A DNA stretch of 64,000 nt from Propionibacteriaceae bacterium. Its GTDB lineage: Bacteria; Actinomycetota; Actinomycetes; Propionibacteriales; Propionibacteriaceae. The position numbers were made by a program, and so were the translations under genes. Below are positions 47,321 to 55,040 of the stretch, piece after piece. Position 1 is the stretch's first letter. Every line of letters starts with the position of its first letter. Where the stretch lies: the NCBI GenBank assembly GCA_031265875.1, contig JAISCA010000048.1, positions 124,001-188,000 of the forward strand, given 5' to 3'. The notes beneath the pieces were generated by a model. That model did not search any database and had not been told where the DNA came from. It saw only the letters and a program-made list of their open reading frames with translations.

Positions 47321-48288
47321 TGGGCCTCCCGCGAACGCAGCCGAGGATCGATCAGGACATAGACCAGGTCGGCCACCAACGAGATGGCTAGCACCACTAC
47401 GACCAGCAGGATGGCGATGCCCCGTACGACCGGCAAGTCACGGCTGGCGACGGCTTGGAGGAGCAGGGAGCCCAGCCCGGGCAGGGCGAAAACTTGCTCC
47501 ACGATGATGGCGCCGACCAACATGGCGCTGATCTGGAGGGCGATGACGGTGACGATGGACAGAGCGGCGTTGCGCAGACCGTGGCGGACCAGGGCTCGCC
47601 ACTTGGTCCAACCGACGGCCCGAGCGGTGCGCAGATAGTCCTCGGCCAAGACCTCGACGAATCCGTTGCGGACGTAACGACTGAGCAAGCTGGCCTGGAC
47701 GATGACCAAGGAGGCGACCGGTAAGACCAGATGGGAGCCCCAGCCGGCCAGATCGAAGCCGGCCGGGCCGAGCAAGGGGTTATAGCCATTGGCCGGCAGC
47801 CAGTTCAAGCGGACCGCGAACACCACCACCAAAACGATGCCGACGAAGAAGATCGGCGCCGCCATGCCGATTTGGCTCAGAGCCGAGGTCACGACGCCCT
47901 GCCAGCGGCGGCGCCACATCGCCGCCACCAGACCGGTCGGAACCGAGGCCAGCACAGCGATCGGCATGGACAGTCCGACCAGCTGACAGGTCACCGCCAA
48001 GCGAGGGCCGATCTGGCCGCTGACGGACTGACCGGTCAAATAGGACTGTCCCAGATCGCCTTGGAACAGGCCCCCCAGCCAGGAGACGTAGCGCGCCCAA
48101 GCGGGACGGTTGAGGCCCCAACGCTCGCGTAGGGCCTCCACCTGCTCCGGCGTCGCCGCCATGCCCAAGGTGGCCTGGGCCACATCGCCGGGCAGAGCCT
48201 GGACGATCAAGAAGACCACGACCGTGGCCCCCAGCAGACTGAGGACGAAGACGCCGACCCGACGGACGATGGTCTGGGCGACCGCCAC
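47317..48288 (-). CDS. Peptide-type ABC importer permease (DppB/OppB-like)
   Basis: The 323-residue membrane protein has the DppB layout: an N-terminal helix, a roughly 70-residue outer domain (GDVAQATLGMAATPEQVEALRERWGL), then five helices and the EAA loop (DYLRTARAVGWTKWRALVRHGLRNAALSIV). It lies 12 bp after the binding-protein gene. Confidence 0.93.
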   Translation of the reverse strand: MAVAQTIVRRVGVFVLSLLGATVVVFLIVQALPGDVAQATLGMAATPEQVEALRERWGLNRPAWARYVSWLGGLFQGDLGQSYLTGQSVSGQIGPRLAVTCQLVGLSMPIAVLASVPTGLVAAMWRRRWQGVVTSALSQIGMAAPIFFVGIVLVVVFAVRLNWLPANGYNPLLGPAGFDLAGWGSHLVLPVASLVIVQASLLSRYVRNGFVEVLAEDYLRTARAVGWTKWRALVRHGLRNAALSIVTVIALQISAMLVGAIIVEQVFALPGLGSLLLQAVASRDLPVVRGIAILLVVVVLAISLVADLVYVLIDPRLRSREAQ

Positions 48289-48300
48289 CGGAGTATCCCG

Positions 48301-49827
48301 TCAGCTCCGGGCGGCGACAGTCGTCAGGTCGAAGCTCAGGGTCGTGGCGTTGGCCGGCACACCGGTGATGCCTTGAGCGACGACGGTCAGCTTGGGGAAC
48401 AAGAAGAGCCAATCGGCGGCGGCGTCATCGGCCAGCAGACGGGCGGCTTGGCGCATCGACTCGATCTGTTCAGACGGTGACGCCAGGTCGGCCCGGTCGA
48501 TCAACTCTTGAAAAGCTACATTGTTATAATGCCAGTAGTAGGCGGGGTCGGCGAATTTGCCGATGTCACGCGGTTCGATGTGCATCACGATGGTCATGTC
48601 ATAGTCGCCGCCCAGATAGACCTCGGGCAGCCAGCGGCCGGTGAAATCGAGCTCCTCGACTTGGACCTGAAGACCGACCTGGGCCAGTTGGCTGGCGATG
48701 ACCTGGGCCGCGCCGGTGGCGTAGGGCAGAGTCGGCACCCGTAGCGAGAGGCTGGCTCCAGCGTTCCAACCGGCCTCGGCCAAGAGTTGCCGGGCCCGCT
48801 CCGGATCGTAGGGGTAGGTCTGGGACAGATCCTCGTAGTACGGATCGGTGGGCGGCACCATGGAGCCGATCAGTTGCCCTTTGCCTCCCCAAACTGTGTC
48901 AATGATGGCTTGGCGATCAATGGCGTAATTGATGGCTTGGCGCACCCGCCGGTCGCTCAGCGCCGCCCGGTCGTGGTTGAAGCCCAGCACGACCTCGCCG
49001 TTGGTCGTGCCCTCCAAGACCTGGAAGCGGCTGTCGTCGGCGAACATGGCGATGGTGGAGGGAGAGGTCAGGTCGGAGATGATGTCGATCTCACCGGACA
49101 GCATGGCCGTGTTCATGGCGTTGGGCTCCGCGAAATAGCGGAAGGTGACCTGGTCGAACCGCCCCGGCGTGCCCCAGTAGTCGCCCACCCGGGACAAGAC
49201 GATGCGGTCGCCTCGGTTCCAGAAGGAGAACTCGAAGGGGCCGGAACCGGCCGGCCGGTTGGCCAAGTCAGTCGTGATCGGGTCGATCACGATGCCAGCC
49301 GTCGAAGTCATGTCGTAGAGCCACCTGTTGCTGGGGTGGCGCAGTTCGACTTTGACCGTGTGGGAGTCTTCGGCCCAGACCCGCGCGATCACCGCCATTT
49401 GAGTTTGGATGGTGGCCGAGGTGGCCTGCCGCATCCGCTCCAGGCTGGCCACCACGGCGTCGGCGTCGACCGGCTGACCGGAGGCGAAATGGGCCTTGGG
49501 ATCGATCCGGAAGGTGTAGATCAGCTCGTCCTCGGACAACTCATAGGCCGTCGCCAAGAGAGGGCGGACGCGCCCCTCGGAGTCGAGCTTGACCAAGGTC
49601 TCATAGACGTTGTAGAGAAGCAGTTGAGGGATGGCGGCGTTGTCCGAAGTGGTCAGGTCGAGCGTGTCGGGCTCGGCCGTCGCCCCCACCGTCAGAGTCT
49701 TCGAAGTGGGGGAATCCGGCCCTCCCGGCCGACCCGAGCAAGCGCTCAGAGCGGTCAAACTGAAGAGCAAGGTCAAAACTGTCAGACCATGCGCCAGAGT
49801 CCGCCTCCAGCGCGCTTGGGGGGCCAT
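48301..49827 (-). CDS. Extracellular solute-binding lipoprotein, family 5
   Basis: This is the substrate receptor of the importer. The 508-residue protein starts with a signal peptide and lipobox LSAC, then the family 5 fold: LTVGATAEPDTLDLTTSDN, LATAYELSEDELIYTFRI, SGPFEFSFWNRGDRIVL and RVRQAINYAIDRQAIID. Family 5 proteins bind peptides, nickel or other solutes; the cargo cannot be read from sequence. The closing part PRDIGKFADPAYYWHYNNVAFQELIDRA is typical. A TAGAAT -10 candidate lies at 49881-49886 on the minus strand. Confidence 0.92.
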   Translation of the reverse strand: MAPQARWRRTLAHGLTVLTLLFSLTALSACSGRPGGPDSPTSKTLTVGATAEPDTLDLTTSDNAAIPQLLLYNVYETLVKLDSEGRVRPLLATAYELSEDELIYTFRIDPKAHFASGQPVDADAVVASLERMRQATSATIQTQMAVIARVWAEDSHTVKVELRHPSNRWLYDMTSTAGIVIDPITTDLANRPAGSGPFEFSFWNRGDRIVLSRVGDYWGTPGRFDQVTFRYFAEPNAMNTAMLSGEIDIISDLTSPSTIAMFADDSRFQVLEGTTNGEVVLGFNHDRAALSDRRVRQAINYAIDRQAIIDTVWGGKGQLIGSMVPPTDPYYEDLSQTYPYDPERARQLLAEAGWNAGASLSLRVPTLPYATGAAQVIASQLAQVGLQVQVEELDFTGRWLPEVYLGGDYDMTIVMHIEPRDIGKFADPAYYWHYNNVAFQELIDRADLASPSEQIESMRQAARLLADDAAADWLFLFPKLTVVAQGITGVPANATTLSFDLTTVAARS

Positions 49828-49944
49828 GATCCAAAGTACCTTTCGCCAAACATCGACCCACCGGCCAGGCGGGCCGCATTATTCTATCCCTCTCCAGCGC
49901 TCCCCCCAGACGCCCGAACCCGGCCTTGGCGCCGGACCGCCTGA

Positions 49945-49964
49945 CCGCCGCTCCGAGGCGGCGG
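49945..49964. other. GC hairpin in the gap before the initiator tRNA
   Basis: CCGCCGC (49945-49951) pairs with GCGGCGG (49958-49964). The gap 49828-50123 (296 bp) otherwise holds only the divergent promoters of the binding-protein and tRNA genes, as far as I can see. Confidence 0.4.
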
Positions 49965-50082
49965 AGGCCATAGGACCGAAGAGGTGAGAATAGGGGCACG
50001 CGCCCCTCGAGCCAGGCCCCGTCACCGGTTCGTCGTTCGCCCCGCTCCCCCACCCGTCCGAGGCCCTGACCCAGGCGACGGT

Positions 50083-50111
50083 TTGAGGTCTGCCGACAGA
50101 CCGACTAACAT
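50083..50111 (+). promoter_or_regulatory. Promoter of the initiator tRNA gene
   Basis: TTGAGG (50083-50088) and TAACAT (50106-50111) are spaced by 17 nt, and the tRNA begins 12 nt after the -10 box. This is a good match to a housekeeping sigma promoter. Confidence 0.65.
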
Positions 50112-50123
50112 AGGCCGAGCCAT

Positions 50124-50197
50124 CGCGGGGTGGAGCAGTTCGGTAGCTCGCTGGGCTCATAACCCAGAGGTCATAGGTTCAAATCCTATCCCCGCTA
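50124..50197 (+). tRNA. Initiator tRNA-fMet (anticodon CAT)
   Basis: This is a full cloverleaf with anticodon CAT at 50158-50160. Initiator marks are visible: the first acceptor position is unpaired (C50124 opposite T50196) and the anticodon stem ends in three G-C pairs (CTGGG/CCCAG). T stem ATAGG/CCTAT, discriminator A50197, CCA not encoded. It is followed at once by a toxin-antitoxin cluster. Confidence 0.96.
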
Positions 50198-50202
50198 CTT
50201 AT

Positions 50203-50218
50203 GGTGTCGAATGACACC
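50203..50218 (+). terminator. Hairpin just after the initiator tRNA
   Basis: GGTGTC (50203-50208) and GACACC (50213-50218) form a perfect 6-bp stem with loop GAAT, 5 nt after the tRNA. It may end the tRNA transcript or mark its processing; there is no T tract. Confidence 0.5.
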
Positions 50219-50240
50219 GGAATCCGGCGGTTGTCCGAAC

Positions 50241-50352
50241 CGCTCGATCGCCCCGCCCCTGCCGCCGATTGAGCGCTTACGACATCCGACACGCCGAAAC
50301 TAGTGTTACAACTGCTCGATCGCACCTGCCCCCGACGCCGGTTGAGCAGTTG
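50241..50352. repeat. Two related hairpins, 72 bp apart
   Basis: Unit A pairs 50241-50249 with 50267-50275 (one mismatch). Unit B pairs CAACTGCTC (50309-50317) perfectly with GAGCAGTTG (50344-50352). Both share the left-arm sequence CTCGATCG and similar C-rich loops, so they look like duplicated structures. They lie between the tRNA and the vapC stop and have no T tract. The 241-bp gap holds no gene that I can see. Confidence 0.5.
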
Positions 50353-50438
50353 CGTAGGCCGCAGCGGCCGGAACGGGAATCGGCCGGAGCCGGCAGCGCC
50401 GAAATTATGCGTCCTGTTGGATCCCGCGTGGCCCAACC

Positions 50439-50849
50439 TCACTCGGCCTGGCCGGACGGGACCAGCCAAGCCACGTCCGGGTGGGCTTGCGCCAGTCCCT
50501 GATCGAGCGTGGCGAGAACGCAACCGTCGTGGCGTCGCGCCAGGGACGCCAGGTAGGCGTCCGTGAGCTGCCGGTGCCCGATCACGCCGTCCAGACCGGC
50601 TTCCCGGTAGGAGAAGTCATCGGGCCAGAACTGGTACCCAGGCCGCGCCGCCAGGAGATCCAACACAGCCTTGGCCGGCCGGGCGGCCACGCCTGACCGA
50701 ACTATGAAACGAAGCAGGGCGCCTTCGATCACCGGGCAGACGGCGAACCGGTCTATCCGAGCCGCCCAAGCGTTCGCCCGCTCCCAGTGATCATGGCCGG
50801 TGACCATGAGCGCGATCAGGACGTTGGCGTCCAGCAGGTAGGTGGTCAC
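50439..50849 (-). CDS. vapC: VapC-type PIN-domain toxin
   Basis: The 136-residue protein is a PIN ribonuclease with the four acidic residues in place: Asp7 (LLDANVLIAL), Glu42 (IEGALLRF), Asp97 (LTDAYL) and Asp116 (ATLDQGL). VapC toxins cut specific RNAs, including initiator tRNA in enteric bacteria and tRNA or 23S rRNA in mycobacteria. Here the initiator tRNA gene lies only 240 bp away. The gene overlaps vapB by 4 bp, the standard TA arrangement. The cleaved RNA is unknown. Confidence 0.9.
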   Translation of the reverse strand: MTTYLLDANVLIALMVTGHDHWERANAWAARIDRFAVCPVIEGALLRFIVRSGVAARPAKAVLDLLAARPGYQFWPDDFSYREAGLDGVIGHRQLTDAYLASLARRHDGCVLATLDQGLAQAHPDVAWLVPSGQAE

Positions 50850-51079
50850 TCGTCTTCGTCCAACAGATCGCGGACCTGGGACACGGTGAACGTACGGCCC
50901 AGGTCGATCATCGGGAAGCCCGAGACGGGATTGGTCTGGACCTCTAGGTCACGGTCCTGGCTGGCCAGGCCCCGGGCCGCCAAGCCGGCCACCGTCGCGG
51001 AGACCGACTGCCCGGTCTCCTGGGCGTAGCGGCGGATCTGCTCGTGCAGACCAGGGGGTAGATCAACAGTGGTGCGCAT
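50846..51079 (-). CDS. vapB: VapB-type ribbon-helix-helix antitoxin
   Basis: The 77-residue antitoxin has the RHH start MRTTVDLPPGLHEQIRRYAQETGQSVSATVAGLAARGL and an extended C-terminal tail (FPMIDLGRTFTVSQVRDLLDEDE) that should wrap the toxin. On the minus strand TAAGAT (51086-51091) lies 6 nt before ATG, so the transcript is probably leaderless, and a 10-bp inverted repeat just upstream is the likely operator. It overlaps vapC by ATGA. Confidence 0.9.
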   Translation of the reverse strand: MRTTVDLPPGLHEQIRRYAQETGQSVSATVAGLAARGLASQDRDLEVQTNPVSGFPMIDLGRTFTVSQVRDLLDEDE

Positions 51080-51085
51080 AACTAC

Positions 51086-51115
51086 ATCTTATCATGCATC
51101 AGATATGATGCATGA
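51086..51115 (-). promoter_or_regulatory. vapBC operator and -10 box
   Basis: TCATGCATCA (51092-51101) and TGATGCATGA (51106-51115) are a perfect 10-bp inverted repeat with a 4-bp spacer. It abuts the TAAGAT -10 box (51086-51091). TA modules usually repress themselves through such sites. Confidence 0.75.
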
Positions 51116-51650
51116 TATTGCATCTAGTCTCGACCTTGCGTGATGCGCACCTGAACCGGTGCGCCGGAATCCGGTCACCAGGTGGAGGTTCTCCTAAGTT
51201 CGCCGCTTCAGTCACCCGCCAGCGGCGCCCGGTCGGCCAAGCCAGAACGCAGCCGTCATGGCATCGCGCTAGGCGTCGCAGTTCAGCGGCCAACAGGGCC
51301 CCGTCCACGGCGGCGCCGACGAGGGCGGGCGGCGTGGTGTCGCGACCGCCCACCGCGTTGGCCCGTTCCTTCCAGCCGTCGACCGCGAACCAGTCTTTGT
51401 CCGCGTCCGAGGTGCCGGCTTTGAGGATGGCGTGGTACTCCCGGACCCGAGCGGCTGTCAGCGGCTGACCGACCGCGCCCAGCATGGCGTCGAAGAGACG
51501 GAAGTGGTTGACCGTCTCCACCACGTCGTCCACGCGGGCATCGCCACCGGGTTGGACCCTACGCCTTCGCGTATCTCTCAAACTCTCACTAAAGCGACGA
51601 CCGCCTAGCTCGACCCAACCTTCAGACAGCGCAGTAATGTAAGATCGCAT
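51099..51650 (-). pseudogene. Broken fic gene with a PIN-like 3' scrap
   Basis: An open frame of 183 codons has the N-terminal half of a Fic-family protein: ETVNHFRLFDAML...YHAILKAGTSDADKDWFAVDGWKERANAVGGRDTTPP. The catalytic Fic motif (HPFxxGNGR) is missing; the frame instead runs into RLARCHDGCVLA, nearly the same as SLARRHDGCVLA of the nearby VapC, and then an unrelated tail that overlaps the vapBC operator. The DNA around 51242-51276 also resembles the vapC region 50508-50545. I read this as a remnant made by deletion or recombination between TA genes, not a working protein. Confidence 0.7.
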
Positions 51651-51655
51651 TACTG
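51632..51655 (+). promoter_or_regulatory. Operator and -10 box of the AbrB-PIN module
   Basis: CAGTAATG (51632-51639) and CATTACTG (51648-51655) are a perfect 8-bp inverted repeat. TAAGAT (51640-51645) lies between the arms, so repressor binding would cover the promoter. Confidence 0.7.
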
Positions 51656-51673
51656 AGATAAGAGGTGATGACG

Positions 51674-51940
51674 ATGACGGTTCTGTCGGTGACGTCGAGG
51701 GGTCAGGTGACTTTCCGACGGGATGTCCTCGCCCACTTGGGTATCACGCCCGGTGACAAGATCGAGATCGACCTGCTGCCGGGCGGCCGGGCGCAACTGT
51801 CAGCGGCCCGGCCGCGCGGGTCGGTGAGCCAGCTGAGCGGTCTGCTCGTTGGTAAGACGAACGGCGCCACACTCACGATCGACGAGATCGAGGACGACAT
51901 CGCGCAAGCGGGCGCCGCCGCCGGATCGGGTGAGCGGTGA
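51674..51940 (+). CDS. AbrB/MazE-fold antitoxin
   Basis: The 88-residue protein has a SpoVT-AbrB DNA-binding domain (VTSRGQVTFRRDVLAHLGITPGDKIEIDLLPGGRAQL) and a C-terminal tail (LTIDEIEDDIAQAG) for toxin binding. ATG 51674 is chosen because AGAGG lies 8 nt before it; ATG 51668 is possible. It overlaps the PIN toxin gene by GTGA. A palindromic operator precedes it. Confidence 0.88.
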   Translation: MTVLSVTSRGQVTFRRDVLAHLGITPGDKIEIDLLPGGRAQLSAARPRGSVSQLSGLLVGKTNGATLTIDEIEDDIAQAGAAAGSGER

Positions 51941-52335
51941 AGCTCACCGTCGACACCAACGTGTTGCTGCGGATGATCGTCGCCGACGACCCCGGCCAGG
52001 CGGCCTTGGCCTCCGCGCTGTTCGCACAGGCGGACATGATCGCTGTCGGCCTGCAGACCCTGACAGAGTTGGTGTGGGTGCTGCGCGGCTCCTACGGGGT
52101 GAAGCGGGACGACATCGCCACCGCGATCCGCACGATCATGGACACCGAGAAGGTGGTACTCGACCGTGCCGCTGTCGACGCCGGGCTGGCCTGCCTCGAG
52201 GCGGGCGGTGACTTCGCTGACGGGATCGTCGCCCACGAGGGCGCCTGGCTGGGCGGGAACACATTCGTCTCGTTCGACAAGAAGGCCGTCAAGGCGCTTG
52301 CCGACCTAGGACACCAGACCCGACTGCTGACCTGA
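51937..52335 (+). CDS. PIN-domain toxin (VapC-like)
   Basis: The 132-residue PIN ribonuclease has Asp6 (VDTNVLL), Glu44 (LTELVWVLR), Asp95 (DFADGIVAH) and Asp114 (SFDKKA). The sequence FADGIVAHEG...FVSFDKKAVKAL is typical of toxins paired with AbrB antitoxins. It is of a different subgroup from the VapC 1.1 kb away. The start is GTG 51937, overlapping the antitoxin stop. A 140-bp gap without features follows, and pnkp converges on it. Confidence 0.9.
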   Translation: MKLTVDTNVLLRMIVADDPGQAALASALFAQADMIAVGLQTLTELVWVLRGSYGVKRDDIATAIRTIMDTEKVVLDRAAVDAGLACLEAGGDFADGIVAHEGAWLGGNTFVSFDKKAVKALADLGHQTRLLT

Positions 52336-52475
52336 AACCCCTTTATCGCCCTCCACCCGGCGATTGGCGCCTCCGAACCGATCCAGCCCACAGACCGCCC
52401 AAGACCTTGGGAACTATATCGACAGCCATTTGGGCTTGTCGGATGGTGAATCCATAGTCGCTCAGGCGTCACTGT

Positions 52476-55040
52476 CTAAAGTCTGGGGTCGGTCGGGTTG
52501 GACTCTAAGGCTAAGACGGCGAAGACGGCCTGGTGGCGGCGCCACAGCGGCTGACCGTCCAGCAAACGGTCGATCGCCTCCAGGCCCAGGGCGTACTCGC
52601 GCAGGGCCAGCGAGCGTTTGAAGCCTAGGTTGCGCTGGCGCAGTTCGGGCAGGTGGTCCAGGTAGTCCGGCCCGTAGGTCATACGCAGGTACTCTCGGCC
52701 GCGCACCTTCAGACCGGGTTGGACCAGCCGATGGCCCCGGCGGACCGGGGCTAGGAGTGGTTTGACCACCATGCCCTCGACGCCGCCGGCTGTCAGCTCC
52801 TCCCACCAGGCCACGGCCTGCTCGACACTGGCCGGGTCGGCCGGGTCCAGCGCCAAGCGCCGCGTCGCCCGGATGAGGGCCGGGTCCTGATCGACCAACC
52901 GGTCGGCCTGGTCCAGGTGCCACTGGTGGCTCTCCTGGTACAAGGCCGCGCCATCGCTGGCCAGGATTTGGAAGGGGGCCAGTTGGACGCCGGCCAGCCC
53001 AGCCGTCGGCCAGACGTAGCGCTCCACCTGTTCGGCGTAGGCCGCCGCGTTGGCCCGCCGGCGCCGGGTCGTCGCCATCAGCTCGGCCACTTCCAAGCCC
53101 CGGCCGGCGGCCCGCTCCAGAGCCGGCAGCGCGGCGTTGTACATGGCGGCGGCGCTGGCTCCGACCGGACGGTACTGTTCGCGCAACAGGCCCTCGGCCT
53201 TGAGCGACCAGGGCAGCAGCTCGGCGTCGATCAGCAACCACTGGGCCGTCAGTGAGTCCCACAGCCCGGCCCGCTCCAGCGCCGTCCGCAGACGGCCCAA
53301 AGCCTCGGCCTCCAGCCCCTGGGCGAAGAAGGGCCGGCCCGTCCGCGTGTGGATGACACCGGGCCCGGCCTCGTCCCGGCCCAGCCAGACCACGGCCCGG
53401 GAACCCATGTGTTTCTCTTGACAGATGACCCGCTCCACCCCCAGAGCGGCGAAATAGGCCATCGCCTCCAGGGGATGTTCGAGGTAGCCGTCCAGCCGGG
53501 ATGATTCGACCGGGGCCATGGTGGGCGGCAGATAGGCCAAGCGGTCGGGCCCGGTGGCGAAGCGGCTCATCACTTCGAAGGCCCCGGCCGCCTGCTCGGC
53601 CTGGATGGTCAACGGCCCCATCCAGCGCGTCTCGACGATCCGCTTGCCCAACACGTCTGTCACGTCCAGCACAGCCGGGTCGCGGGTGGCCGCTCCCCCA
53701 GCCCCGGCCCCAGCCGTGCCCCCGCCGCTCGGCCCAGCCTCGCTTCCGTCGGAGGCCGCCGAAGCCAGCGGCCGGGTCGGCTGGCAGTGGACCTGGGCGG
53801 CCGGCACTTGGACCAGTTCCTTCTCGGGGTAACGCAGCGCGGTCAATCGGCCGCCGAAGACGCAGCCGGTGTCAAGACAAAGTGTATTGTTGATCCAGGT
53901 GGGCTCCAGGACAGGCGTGTGGCCGTACAGCACCATGGCCTGGCCCCGGTAGTCCTCGGCCCAGGGGTAGCGGACCGGCAGACCGTACTCGTCTGATTCG
54001 CCGGTGGTGTCGCCGTAGAGCGCGAACTCCCGCACCCGCTTCGAGGCCCGGCCCTGGAAAGCCTCCTTCAGACCGGCGTGAGCCACCACCAAGCGAGCGT
54101 CGTCGAGCACGTAATGGGAGATCAGACCGTCGCACCAGAGTCGCGCCCGCTCTTCGAACTCAGGCCCCTGCTCGGCCAATTGGGCCAGGCTGACGTCCAG
54201 GCCATGGGTCGGCTGGACCTTGGACCCCCGACGCAAGGCCCGGGCCAACTTGGCCTCGTGGTTGCCCTGCACCGCCAGCGCGTGACCGGCGGCGGTCATG
54301 CCCATGGCCAAGCGGAGCACGTCCGCCACCCGTGGGCCCCGGTCCACCAGGTCGCCCAAGAAGACGACTCGGCGACCGGCCGGGTGGCTGGCGTCGACGG
54401 CCCGCCCCTCGGCGTCGGTGACCATCTCGTAGCCCAATTCCCCCAGCAAGGCCGTCAACTCGTCGAAGCAACCGTGGACGTCCCCGATCATGTCGAAGGG
54501 GCCATGGTCGTCGCGTTTGTCGTTGTAGAGCTTGGTCCGGCGAATGCGGGCCTGCTCCACCTCCTCCACCGAGGTCAGGCGGTGGACCTGGCGCAGACCC
54601 TCCCGGGCCAGTTGCTTGATCGATTGGCGCAAGGACTTGATCTGCCGGCGCACCACCTCGTCGCCGAAGCTCACTCCCCTAGCCCGGTTGCGCTCGACGC
54701 ACAGCCCAGCTGGCAGGTCGAGCACGATGCCGACTGGCAGCACGTCATGTTCCCGGGCCAAGGCGATCAAAGACTGACGCGCGGCCGGCTGGACGTTGGT
54801 GGCGTCGACCACGGTCAACAGTCCCCGGGCCAAGCGTTTGGCCACGATCAGATCCAAGACCGCGAAAGCGTCCGCGGTGGCCGACTGATCGGTCGGGTCG
54901 GAGGCGACCAACCCCCGGCAGAAGTCGGATGAGACCGTCTCGAAGGGCTCGAAACACTGAGCCGCGAAGACGGACTTACCCGAACCGGAGCAGCCGATCA
55001 ACAAGACCAAGCTGAGTTCCGGAATGTCCAATTCAGCCAT
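52476..55040 (-). CDS. pnkp: Polynucleotide kinase-phosphatase-ligase, bacterial RNA repair (Pnkp)
   Basis: Pnkp repairs cut RNA: it removes the 2',3'-cyclic phosphate, phosphorylates the 5' end and joins the ends. The 854-residue protein has three modules. The kinase has the P-loop GCSGSGKS (16-23). The phosphatase (about 180-410) has GDVHG (Asp187, His189), LGDLVDRGP, GNHE (Asn260, His261) and YGHTP. The adenylyltransferase/ligase (about 455-854) has nucleotidyl lysine Lys543 in QEKHMGSRAVV. A Gly/Ala-rich linker (about 425-455) separates phosphatase and ligase. The ligase needs Hen1 to be active. Its ATG overlaps the hen1 stop as TGATG, so the two are made together. It lies just beyond two PIN-toxin modules. 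Confidence 0.96.
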   Translation of the reverse strand: MAELDIPELSLVLLIGCSGSGKSVFAAQCFEPFETVSSDFCRGLVASDPTDQSATADAFAVLDLIVAKRLARGLLTVVDATNVQPAARQSLIALAREHDVLPVGIVLDLPAGLCVERNRARGVSFGDEVVRRQIKSLRQSIKQLAREGLRQVHRLTSVEEVEQARIRRTKLYNDKRDDHGPFDMIGDVHGCFDELTALLGELGYEMVTDAEGRAVDASHPAGRRVVFLGDLVDRGPRVADVLRLAMGMTAAGHALAVQGNHEAKLARALRRGSKVQPTHGLDVSLAQLAEQGPEFEERARLWCDGLISHYVLDDARLVVAHAGLKEAFQGRASKRVREFALYGDTTGESDEYGLPVRYPWAEDYRGQAMVLYGHTPVLEPTWINNTLCLDTGCVFGGRLTALRYPEKELVQVPAAQVHCQPTRPLASAASDGSEAGPSGGGTAGAGAGGAATRDPAVLDVTDVLGKRIVETRWMGPLTIQAEQAAGAFEVMSRFATGPDRLAYLPPTMAPVESSRLDGYLEHPLEAMAYFAALGVERVICQEKHMGSRAVVWLGRDEAGPGVIHTRTGRPFFAQGLEAEALGRLRTALERAGLWDSLTAQWLLIDAELLPWSLKAEGLLREQYRPVGASAAAMYNAALPALERAAGRGLEVAELMATTRRRRANAAAYAEQVERYVWPTAGLAGVQLAPFQILASDGAALYQESHQWHLDQADRLVDQDPALIRATRRLALDPADPASVEQAVAWWEELTAGGVEGMVVKPLLAPVRRGHRLVQPGLKVRGREYLRMTYGPDYLDHLPELRQRNLGFKRSLALREYALGLEAIDRLLDGQPLWRRHQAVFAVLALESNPTDPRL

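Noticed and set aside
50217..51174. 11-bp direct repeat CCGGAATCCGG at 50217-50227 and 51164-51174, considered as att sites flanking vapBC
   Set aside because: It is short, itself palindromic and common by composition; no integrase is present and it does not copy the tRNA end.
52336..52475. Possible gene between the PIN toxin and pnkp
   Set aside because: No convincing frame or RNA structure was seen in these 140 bases.
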